Assembly: GCA_963281255.1 (NCBI GenBank)
Contig: OY725496.1
Location: forward strand, 1-64,000
Length of the DNA stretch: 64,000 nt
Origin: Aphrocallistes beatrix
Taxonomy: Eukaryota; Porifera; Hexactinellida; Sceptrulophora; Aphrocallistidae
Direction: 5' to 3'
This document shows, piece after piece, positions 1 to 12,000 of the stretch (within the stretch, counting starts at the first letter, position 1; every line of letters begins with the position of its first letter). Position numbers and translations under genes: made by a program. The notes beneath the pieces are model-generated. The model did not search any database. It was given only the letters and a program-made list of their open reading frames with translations, and had not been told where the DNA came from.

Positions 1-3000
1 GTTTCGCTCTCATTTGGACACAATCCAACCTCAAAATGTCACTGTACCCCCACACAGGGAACTGAAAATGCCTCAGATCACTTTCAATTTCAATTTGATC
101 CAAACTTAAAACGCTTCCTTTCACTTTGTTCTTATAACGTTTCAGGCATAAAAGGCCTAGTTTCGCTCTCATTTGGACACAATCCAACCTCAAAATGTCA
201 CTGTACCCCCACACAGGGAACTGAAAATGCCTCAGATCACTTTCAATTTCAATTTGATCCAAACTTAAAACGCTTCCTTTCACTTTGTTCTTATAACGTT
301 TCAGGCATAAAAGGCCTAGTTTCGCTCTCATTTGGACACAATCCAACCTCAAAATGTCACTGTACCCCCACACAGGGAACTGAAAATGCCTCAGATCACT
401 TTCAATTTCAATTTGATCCAAACTTAAAACGCTTCCTTTCACTTTGTTCTTATAACGTTTCAGGCATAAAAGGCCTAGTTTCGCTCTCATTTGGACACAA
501 TCCAACCTCAAAATGTCACTGTACCCCCACACAGGGAACTGAAAATGCCTCAGATCACTTTCAATTTCAATTTGATCCAAACTTAAAACGCTTCCTTTCA
601 CTTTGTTCTTATAACGTTTCAGGCATAAAAGGCCTAGTTTCGCTCTCATTTGGACACAATCCAACCTCAAAATGTCACTGTACCCCCACACAGGGAACTG
701 AAAATGCCTCAGATCACTTTCAATTTCAATTTGATCCAAACTTAAAACGCTTCCTTTCACTTTGTTCTTATAACGTTTCAGGCATAAAAGGCCTAGTTTC
801 GCTCTCATTTGGACACAATCCAACCTCAAAATGTCACTGTACCCCCACACAGGGAACTGAAAATGCCTCAGATCACTTTCAATTTCAATTTGATCCAAAC
901 TTAAAACGCTTCCTTTCACTTTGTTCTTATAACGTTTCAGGCATAAAAGGCCTAGTTTCGCTCTCATTTGGACACAATCCAACCTCAAAATGTCACTGTA
1001 CCCCCACACAGGGAACTGAAAATGCCTCAGATCACTTTCAATTTCAATTTGATCCAAACTTAAAACGCTTCCTTTCACTTTGTTCTTATAACGTTTCAGG
1101 CATAAAAGGCCTAGTTTCGCTCTCATTTGGACACAATCCAACCTCAAAATGTCACTGTACCCCCACACAGGGAACTGAAAATGCCTCAGATCACTTTCAA
1201 TTTCAATTTGATCCAAACTTAAAACGCTTCCTTTCACTTTGTTCTTATAACGTTTCAGGCATAAAAGGCCTAGTTTCGCTCTCATTTGGACACAATCCAA
1301 CCTCAAAATGTCACTGTACCCCCACACAGGGAACTGAAAATGCCTCAGATCACTTTCAATTTCAATTTGATCCAAACTTAAAACGCTTCCTTTCACTTTG
1401 TTCTTATAACGTTTCAGGCATAAAAGGCCTAGTTTCGCTCTCATTTGGACACAATCCAACCTCAAAATGTCACTGTACCCCCACACAGGGAACTGAAAAT
1501 GCCTCAGATCACTTTCAATTTCAATTTGATCCAAACTTAAAACGCTTCCTTTCACTTTGTTCTTATAACGTTTCAGGCATAAAAGGCCTAGTTTCGCTCT
1601 CATTTGGACACAATCCAACCTCAAAATGTCACTGTACCCCCACACAGGGAACTGAAAATGCCTCAGATCACTTTCAATTTCAATTTGATCCAAACTTAAA
1701 ACGCTTCCTTTCACTTTGTTCTTATAACGTTTCAGGCATAAAAGGCCTAGTTTCGCTCTCATTTGGACACAATCCAACCTCAAAATGTCACTGTACCCCC
1801 ACACAGGGAACTGAAAATGCCTCAGATCACTTTCAATTTCAATTTGATCCAAACTTAAAACGCTTCCTTTCACTTTGTTCTTATAACGTTTCAGGCATAA
1901 AAGGCCTAGTTTCGCTCTCATTTGGACACAATCCAACCTCAAAATGTCACTGTACCCCCACACAGGGAACTGAAAATGCCTCAGATCACTTTCAATTTCA
2001 ATTTGATCCAAACTTAAAACGCTTCCTTTCACTTTGTTCTTATAACGTTTCAGGCATAAAAGGCCTAGTTTCGCTCTCATTTGGACACAATCCAACCTCA
2101 AAATGTCACTGTACCCCCACACAGGGAACTGAAAATGCCTCAGATCACTTTCAATTTCAATTTGATCCAAACTTAAAACGCTTCCTTTCACTTTGTTCTT
2201 ATAACGTTTCAGGCATAAAAGGCCTAGTTTCGCTCTCATTTGGACACAATCCAACCTCAAAATGTCACTGTACCCCCACACAGGGAACTGAAAATGCCTC
2301 AGATCACTTTCAATTTCAATTTGATCCAAACTTAAAACGCTTCCTTTCACTTTGTTCTTATAACGTTTCAGGCATAAAAGGCCTAGTTTCGCTCTCATTT
2401 GGACACAATCCAACCTCAAAATGTCACTGTACCCCCACACAGGGAACTGAAAATGCCTCAGATCACTTTCAATTTCAATTTGATCCAAACTTAAAACGCT
2501 TCCTTTCACTTTGTTCTTATAACGTTTCAGGCATAAAAGGCCTAGTTTCGCTCTCATTTGGACACAATCCAACCTCAAAATGTCACTGTACCCCCACACA
2601 GGGAACTGAAAATGCCTCAGATCACTTTCAATTTCAATTTGATCCAAACTTAAAACGCTTCCTTTCACTTTGTTCTTATAACGTTTCAGGCATAAAAGGC
2701 CTAGTTTCGCTCTCATTTGGACACAATCCAACCTCAAAATGTCACTGTACCCCCACACAGGGAACTGAAAATGCCTCAGATCACTTTCAATTTCAATTTG
2801 ATCCAAACTTAAAACGCTTCCTTTCACTTTGTTCTTATAACGTTTCAGGCATAAAAGGCCTAGTTTCGCTCTCATTTGGACACAATCCAACCTCAAAATG
2901 TCACTGTACCCCCACACAGGGAACTGAAAATGCCTCAGATCACTTTCAATTTCAATTTGATCCAAACTTAAAACGCTTCCTTTCACTTTGTTCTTATAAC

Positions 3001-6000
3001 GTTTCAGGCATAAAAGGCCTAGTTTCGCTCTCATTTGGACACAATCCAACCTCAAAATGTCACTGTACCCCCACACAGGGAACTGAAAATGCCTCAGATC
3101 ACTTTCAATTTCAATTTGATCCAAACTTAAAACGCTTCCTTTCACTTTGTTCTTATAACGTTTCAGGCATAAAAGGCCTAGTTTCGCTCTCATTTGGACA
3201 CAATCCAACCTCAAAATGTCACTGTACCCCCACACAGGGAACTGAAAATGCCTCAGATCACTTTCAATTTCAATTTGATCCAAACTTAAAACGCTTCCTT
3301 TCACTTTGTTCTTATAACGTTTCAGGCATAAAAGGCCTAGTTTCGCTCTCATTTGGACACAATCCAACCTCAAAATGTCACTGTACCCCCACACAGGGAA
3401 CTGAAAATGCCTCAGATCACTTTCAATTTCAATTTGATCCAAACTTAAAACGCTTCCTTTCACTTTGTTCTTATAACGTTTCAGGCATAAAAGGCCTAGT
3501 TTCGCTCTCATTTGGACACAATCCAACCTCAAAATGTCACTGTACCCCCACACAGGGAACTGAAAATGCCTCAGATCACTTTCAATTTCAATTTGATCCA
3601 AACTTAAAACGCTTCCTTTCACTTTGTTCTTATAACGTTTCAGGCATAAAAGGCCTAGTTTCGCTCTCATTTGGACACAATCCAACCTCAAAATGTCACT
3701 GTACCCCCACACAGGGAACTGAAAATGCCTCAGATCACTTTCAATTTCAATTTGATCCAAACTTAAAACGCTTCCTTTCACTTTGTTCTTATAACGTTTC
3801 AGGCATAAAAGGCCTAGTTTCGCTCTCATTTGGACACAATCCAACCTCAAAATGTCACTGTACCCCCACACAGGGAACTGAAAATGCCTCAGATCACTTT
3901 CAATTTCAATTTGATCCAAACTTAAAACGCTTCCTTTCACTTTGTTCTTATAACGTTTCAGGCATAAAAGGCCTAGTTTCGCTCTCATTTGGACACAATC
4001 CAACCTCAAAATGTCACTGTACCCCCACACAGGGAACTGAAAATGCCTCAGATCACTTTCAATTTCAATTTGATCCAAACTTAAAACGCTTCCTTTCACT
4101 TTGTTCTTATAACGTTTCAGGCATAAAAGGCCTAGTTTCGCTCTCATTTGGACACAATCCAACCTCAAAATGTCACTGTACCCCCACACAGGGAACTGAA
4201 AATGCCTCAGATCACTTTCAATTTCAATTTGATCCAAACTTAAAACGCTTCCTTTCACTTTGTTCTTATAACGTTTCAGGCATAAAAGGCCTAGTTTCGC
4301 TCTCATTTGGACACAATCCAACCTCAAAATGTCACTGTACCCCCACACAGGGAACTGAAAATGCCTCAGATCACTTTCAATTTCAATTTGATCCAAACTT
4401 AAAACGCTTCCTTTCACTTTGTTCTTATAACGTTTCAGGCATAAAAGGCCTAGTTTCGCTCTCATTTGGACACAATCCAACCTCAAAATGTCACTGTACC
4501 CCCACACAGGGAACTGAAAATGCCTCAGATCACTTTCAATTTCAATTTGATCCAAACTTAAAACGCTTCCTTTCACTTTGTTCTTATAACGTTTCAGGCA
4601 TAAAAGGCCTAGTTTCGCTCTCATTTGGACACAATCCAACCTCAAAATGTCACTGTACCCCCACACAGGGAACTGAAAATGCCTCAGATCACTTTCAATT
4701 TCAATTTGATCCAAACTTAAAACGCTTCCTTTCACTTTGTTCTTATAACGTTTCAGGCATAAAAGGCCTAGTTTCGCTCTCATTTGGACACAATCCAACC
4801 TCAAAATGTCACTGTACCCCCACACAGGGAACTGAAAATGCCTCAGATCACTTTCAATTTCAATTTGATCCAAACTTAAAACGCTTCCTTTCACTTTGTT
4901 CTTATAACGTTTCAGGCATAAAAGGCCTAGTTTCGCTCTCATTTGGACACAATCCAACCTCAAAATGTCACTGTACCCCCACACAGGGAACTGAAAATGC
5001 CTCAGATCACTTTCAATTTCAATTTGATCCAAACTTAAAACGCTTCCTTTCACTTTGTTCTTATAACGTTTCAGGCATAAAAGGCCTAGTTTCGCTCTCA
5101 TTTGGACACAATCCAACCTCAAAATGTCACTGTACCCCCACACAGGGAACTGAAAATGCCTCAGATCACTTTCAATTTCAATTTGATCCAAACTTAAAAC
5201 GCTTCCTTTCACTTTGTTCTTATAACGTTTCAGGCATAAAAGGCCTAGTTTCGCTCTCATTTGGACACAATCCAACCTCAAAATGTCACTGTACCCCCAC
5301 ACAGGGAACTGAAAATGCCTCAGATCACTTTCAATTTCAATTTGATCCAAACTTAAAACGCTTCCTTTCACTTTGTTCTTATAACGTTTCAGGCATAAAA
5401 GGCCTAGTTTCGCTCTCATTTGGACACAATCCAACCTCAAAATGTCACTGTACCCCCACACAGGGAACTGAAAATGCCTCAGATCACTTTCAATTTCAAT
5501 TTGATCCAAACTTAAAACGCTTCCTTTCACTTTGTTCTTATAACGTTTCAGGCATAAAAGGCCTAGTTTCGCTCTCATTTGGACACAATCCAACCTCAAA
5601 ATGTCACTGTACCCCCACACAGGGAACTGAAAATGCCTCAGATCACTTTCAATTTCAATTTGATCCAAACTTAAAACGCTTCCTTTCACTTTGTTCTTAT
5701 AACGTTTCAGGCATAAAAGGCCTAGTTTCGCTCTCATTTGGACACAATCCAACCTCAAAATGTCACTGTACCCCCACACAGGGAACTGAAAATGCCTCAG
5801 ATCACTTTCAATTTCAATTTGATCCAAACTTAAAACGCTTCCTTTCACTTTGTTCTTATAACGTTTCAGGCATAAAAGGCCTAGTTTCGCTCTCATTTGG
5901 ACACAATCCAACCTCAAAATGTCACTGTACCCCCACACAGGGAACTGAAAATGCCTCAGATCACTTTCAATTTCAATTTGATCCAAACTTAAAACGCTTC

Positions 6001-8326
6001 CTTTCACTTTGTTCTTATAACGTTTCAGGCATAAAAGGCCTAGTTTCGCTCTCATTTGGACACAATCCAACCTCAAAATGTCACTGTACCCCCACACAGG
6101 GAACTGAAAATGCCTCAGATCACTTTCAATTTCAATTTGATCCAAACTTAAAACGCTTCCTTTCACTTTGTTCTTATAACGTTTCAGGCATAAAAGGCCT
6201 AGTTTCGCTCTCATTTGGACACAATCCAACCTCAAAATGTCACTGTACCCCCACACAGGGAACTGAAAATGCCTCAGATCACTTTCAATTTCAATTTGAT
6301 CCAAACTTAAAACGCTTCCTTTCACTTTGTTCTTATAACGTTTCAGGCATAAAAGGCCTAGTTTCGCTCTCATTTGGACACAATCCAACCTCAAAATGTC
6401 ACTGTACCCCCACACAGGGAACTGAAAATGCCTCAGATCACTTTCAATTTCAATTTGATCCAAACTTAAAACGCTTCCTTTCACTTTGTTCTTATAACGT
6501 TTCAGGCATAAAAGGCCTAGTTTCGCTCTCATTTGGACACAATCCAACCTCAAAATGTCACTGTACCCCCACACAGGGAACTGAAAATGCCTCAGATCAC
6601 TTTCAATTTCAATTTGATCCAAACTTAAAACGCTTCCTTTCACTTTGTTCTTATAACGTTTCAGGCATAAAAGGCCTAGTTTCGCTCTCATTTGGACACA
6701 ATCCAACCTCAAAATGTCACTGTACCCCCACACAGGGAACTGAAAATGCCTCAGATCACTTTCAATTTCAATTTGATCCAAACTTAAAACGCTTCCTTTC
6801 ACTTTGTTCTTATAACGTTTCAGGCATAAAAGGCCTAGTTTCGCTCTCATTTGGACACAATCCAACCTCAAAATGTCACTGTACCCCCACACAGGGAACT
6901 GAAAATGCCTCAGATCACTTTCAATTTCAATTTGATCCAAACTTAAAACGCTTCCTTTCACTTTGTTCTTATAACGTTTCAGGCATAAAAGGCCTAGTTT
7001 CGCTCTCATTTGGACACAATCCAACCTCAAAATGTCACTGTACCCCCACACAGGGAACTGAAAATGCCTCAGATCACTTTCAATTTCAATTTGATCCAAA
7101 CTTAAAACGCTTCCTTTCACTTTGTTCTTATAACGTTTCAGGCATAAAAGGCCTAGTTTCGCTCTCATTTGGACACAATCCAACCTCAAAATGTCACTGT
7201 ACCCCCACACAGGGAACTGAAAATGCCTCAGATCACTTTCAATTTCAATTTGATCCAAACTTAAAACGCTTCCTTTCACTTTGTTCTTATAACGTTTCAG
7301 GCATAAAAGGCCTAGTTTCGCTCTCATTTGGACACAATCCAACCTCAAAATGTCACTGTACCCCCACACAGGGAACTGAAAATGCCTCAGATCACTTTCA
7401 ATTTCAATTTGATCCAAACTTAAAACGCTTCCTTTCACTTTGTTCTTATAACGTTTCAGGCATAAAAGGCCTAGTTTCGCTCTCATTTGGACACAATCCA
7501 ACCTCAAAATGTCACTGTACCCCCACACAGGGAACTGAAAATGCCTCAGATCACTTTCAATTTCAATTTGATCCAAACTTAAAACGCTTCCTTTCACTTT
7601 GTTCTTATAACGTTTCAGGCATAAAAGGCCTAGTTTCGCTCTCATTTGGACACAATCCAACCTCAAAATGTCACTGTACCCCCACACAGGGAACTGAAAA
7701 TGCCTCAGATCACTTTCAATTTCAATTTGATCCAAACTTAAAACGCTTCCTTTCACTTTGTTCTTATAACGTTTCAGGCATAAAAGGCCTAGTTTCGCTC
7801 TCATTTGGACACAATCCAACCTCAAAATGTCACTGTACCCCCACACAGGGAACTGAAAATGCCTCAGATCACTTTCAATTTCAATTTGATCCAAACTTAA
7901 AACGCTTCCTTTCACTTTGTTCTTATAACGTTTCAGGCATAAAAGGCCTAGTTTCGCTCTCATTTGGACACAATCCAACCTCAAAATGTCACTGTACCCC
8001 CACACAGGGAACTGAAAATGCCTCAGATCACTTTCAATTTCAATTTGATCCAAACTTAAAACGCTTCCTTTCACTTTGTTCTTATAACGTTTCAGGCATA
8101 AAAGGCCTAGTTTCGCTCTCATTTGGACACAATCCAACCTCAAAATGTCACTGTACCCCCACACAGGGAACTGAAAATGCCTCAGATCACTTTCAATTTC
8201 AATTTGATCCAAACTTAAAACGCTTCCTTTCACTTTGTTCTTATAACGTTTCAGGCATAAAAGGCCTAGTTTCGCTCTCATTTGGACACAATCCAACCTC
8301 AAAATGTCACTGTACCCCCCCACAGG
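1..8326. repeat. 159-bp satellite DNA array, 52 full copies plus a partial one
   Basis: A head-to-tail tandem array with an exact 159-base period: the phrase GTTTCGCTCTCATTTGG recurs at 1, 160, 1591, 3181, 6361 and last at 8269. On reading I saw no difference between copies. The 53rd copy keeps about 55 bases and breaks near 8320-8326, where one extra C sits in the C-run before unique AT-rich DNA begins. There is no long open frame in the unit, so it is not a coding repeat. The length is close to a nucleosomal repeat, as in many animal satellites (inference). It reaches the window edge, so the true array may be longer. Centromeric, pericentromeric or subtelomeric origin cannot be told from sequence alone. 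Confidence 0.97.
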
Positions 8327-9027
8327 AAAATAATATTATTATACTATTTATGCTGGGTATTACAGCACCGATTATAAGAACATGCCTGATTCACGAACAT
8401 TTTACTTGAAAAAATGTTGATATATAATCCTTATGACTTATCCTGATTATAAGCAGGTCTCTCAACCTGAGAGTTCACCCTCATTAAATCAGATACAAAC
8501 TCATGTCTCGATTCATTATTATTCTCAAGATAGAATAACCGGATCAATTAATGAATTTAGAATGTACATTTGCTCATTAGTTAACCTAAGCAACATAAGC
8601 ACCCAACTAGATATTCCAATCGAATCCACATTCAATAATTATGCTTAGATAGCATTATAGAAATATGTACTCATACAATGGCTATTCTACCCGGGATTAC
8701 TTGTCGATATAGATTGTATTTACATTAAATCCACTTACAACAAACTAGCAAATTAAATAGACCCCACGAATTGAATAGTTAAGAAGAACAATTTATCTTT
8801 AATTAGTACATTAATCAACTGTAGAGTGTTGCAGAGAGCTAATACATAAATTGTCAAGACATACATGGCACAAGACATAATGAGTTAGTATTAGAGCAAA
8901 ACTTAATTAAATTTATTACAAAATAGTTCACTATTCTTGCTAGAGCTCTGTGGTGCTTGTTGTCTTCTTCTTAAATAACTAAACAGACGGACAGAATAAT
9001 TACATTTGCTCACAGACTAAAGCGAAG
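8327..9027. other. Satellite-gene junction and probable 3' UTR of the RRBP1-like gene
   Basis: AT-rich sequence between the satellite and the stop codon of the minus-strand coiled-coil gene. A minus-strand AATAAA lies at 8912-8917, about 110 bases past the stop, and is the likely poly(A) signal. A 71-codon plus-strand frame at 8433-8648 has no recognisable features. Nothing else is seen here. Confidence 0.5.
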
Positions 9028-12000
9028 TTAGAAGCTATGTCTTACTGATTTTTTCTTTGTTTTCGGAGACTTGATATCGTTGTTGTTGTTGCTATTGTTC
9101 GCCGCTCCTTCTGTTTGCGTCTCCATCTCCCTCAGCCTCTGTTGCAGGAGATCGTTCTCTTCCTTCAAACTCGCTAACTCCTCTTCTAGTTTGCTCACAT
9201 CCTTTCCCTCCGCCTCTCCATTCTCAGCCTACACAGCACACAAAATCATATTCTCTTCAGGCTGCATTATCCCATTATAATCTGTAAGAAATCCTACCTG
9301 CTTAGATGGACGGTCGGCTTGGAGAGTTCGAATTAGCTAATCACAAACAAAATGTGTTAAAATCATTTCAGCAAACTCGATCGCTATAAAATATTCACTC
9401 ACCTCTTTAGCCTCTGCCAGCTCTTTCTTGTAGGCCTGGTTAATCTCAGACAGACCGGACAGTGACTACACAGCACACAAACACGAAATAATTCACGTAA
9501 CTAAGCTAGTCAGATTTTATGGCAACAAACTTACGTCGTTTTCTGCTTGCAGAGTGCTTGTGAGCTCTTCCGTGTCGAAGCTCTGTCTCATGGAACTTGC
9601 GAGGTCCTGAATTGCCATCAAATGTGATAAATAAATTGAGTAAAGCAGAATGAAAACTCAAGAAATAACTCACATCTTCGAGCTTAGCCGTCTTCTTACT
9701 GATGCTGTCCACCTGGTATGTCAGCTCGTGAATCTCGCCTTCCTTATTCTACACAGCGGAGCAGAGTTTAAATGTGAGAACTTTAAAACTTGAATACTGG
9801 CATACAAACCTTCAAATTCTTCTCCAGCTCTGGAACGACGGACTTCTTGAGAGTGGTATTCTCCTGACTCAGCGTCTATCAACACACATAACAACCATTC
9901 TCTTCAAAGGAATGTGTTCTAATAGACTTACCTCCAAATGCTTGACACTCTCACTCAGCTTGCTATCTTTCTACAAACACAAACACACAATAACAGACTC
10001 TGCACTACAGTCACAGTTCTCTCTCAGAACAGACTTACTTCTTCGATGATAACTTCCTTCTCACTCGCCGCTTGTTGCTCAGTCATGAGACTCGATTTCA
10101 GTTTATCGAACTCTTCTTCCACCTGACTCTGCAGCGTCAATACCTCCACTTCCTAACAGAAAAACGCCTCAAACTCATTCATTCAGACACGAATCAGTCG
10201 ATTCGTAGGATAGACTCACCGTGTCTCTGATCGTCTCCTTCAGCTTCTCGTTCTCTTGAGTCTGGATTTTGTCCTTCTCCTCCAGTTCCTTGAGCCGCTC
10301 ACTGAGTTCAGACTCGGACTCAGAGCTGGACTTATTCTCTTCAAGCTTGGAGAGAAAGTCGGTGGCAGAAGATTTCATCTTATCCAGCCAATCATCAAAG
10401 TCCTAAACGCAGCAATAAACACAACTAACTTAGTAATGACCTCTCAACTCTCAACTCACCTCTCCGAAGGCTCTGATGTTAGGAAATATCTTCCCCAAAA
10501 CGTCCTAATAATACAAACACGCAGATAAACACACACGACACTCCATCAAGCCAATGCAATGCTACTACCTGGACTTTGTATTGGACTGATTGGGTTTCTT
10601 CTTCTGCTAACTTCTCAGCCTTTTGAACTGTGTCATTCATCTTCCAAACATTTTCTCTCAATTCCTATTCAAACAGTTCACTCAATAGATTCACTGAAAA
10701 ATCAAATAAGACCCGAGTCTGTTTGTCAAAACTTACATTGTTCTTCTTCTTGAACTTGTCAAGCGTTTCTTGCACGACTTTGTGCTCGTCCTTAGAGGTT
10801 GTTAACTCGGCATCTTTCTCCTGGACTTTCTTCTCAAAATTCTCCAAATCAGCTCTCACATCCTTCGCAATAAACAACCAATTAAATAAACAAAAACTGA
10901 GAGAACAACAAAACAAACAAACAAACTCACTTCATTCTTTTTCTGACTCTCCTTTAGCTCGTCTTCGTATTGCTACAGAGACGCAGGCTATAACGCTACA
11001 CTCATTCGTTAGGAGAGTTTGTAACTTACCGAGATGGAAGCCTGCAGGATGGCGTGTCTGCTGGCTAGCTCAGCCACTGAGGAGTCCACCTGGAGATCGC
11101 TGGACTTCTCTTGCAGGAGTTCGTTCTCTGACCGAAGCTCTTCCGTCTGACGCCTCAGCTCCGCAAACTCACTCTAACAGCACACAATTCAACTAAGCTA
11201 CGGCGTTGGAATTTATCGGTCTTAGCTCGCTGTTGATTCTAACTGACCTTCATGTCTCCCACAGACTTGAGTTCTTCATGCGCGCTCTCCACCAGCGAAG
11301 TTAAGCTCAGAATCTGAGTTTCTTTCTCCGCTAAATCCCCACGCAATTGTTCAGCATCTCCGTCACTAGAACTGTAACACAAATGAATAACAGATAAGCA
11401 CCGCACCAAAGTTCTGTGTTATAACTACGCACTTCTCCGTTCTGAGAGAGCTCATCTCGCTTTGTAGCGATGAAACCGTTTCTTCCCACTCATTCAATCC
11501 GCGAGTCAGCTCTTCTATCTGACCTTCGTACGCACTCACTTTCCCTTGCAGCTCTGTCACCTCATCGCTGCTGCTGCTCGATTGAACAGGTGTCTCCACC
11601 TGTAGTCTGGACAGCGAACTTTCGAGCTCTGAAATCGTCATTAGGCGTTTATTCAATTCAGATTCAAACGCACGTTTCCCCAAAGCAGACCTCTCTTCAA
11701 GAGCAGTCAGCTCTGCCGTCTTCTCCGCTAGGGACCTCTCTAACGCGGCATCAGGAGTGCTACGAAACAGAGTTAGATAAACCGGAAGTCAGAAATTTCG
11801 CGAAAAGAATTTCAGGTGTATAAATAGACCATAAATAGATTTTATAAACCAAATTTGATGGAATTCGAGGTGTTAGATTTGTGCTTAAGGTCAAACTCCA
11901 AACGAAGTTTATGACATAAGAATCGCATTAAAAGTGTAAATTACTCAACACTGGCACTGGGAGAACTCACGAGTTATTCGCTGCTGCCTCTCTCGCCTGT

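Noticed and set aside
1-8326. CRISPR-like or coding tandem repeat
   Set aside because: The whole 159-base unit repeats with no unique spacers, and no frame stays open across it, so it is satellite DNA.
8433-8648. 71-codon plus-strand frame beside the satellite
   Set aside because: No promoter, domain or composition support; it overlaps or adjoins the probable 3' region of the neighbouring gene.
10630-11196. 188-codon plus-strand frame
   Set aside because: It runs antisense through several exons of the RRBP1/kinectin-like gene, whose spliced minus-strand reading is consistent.
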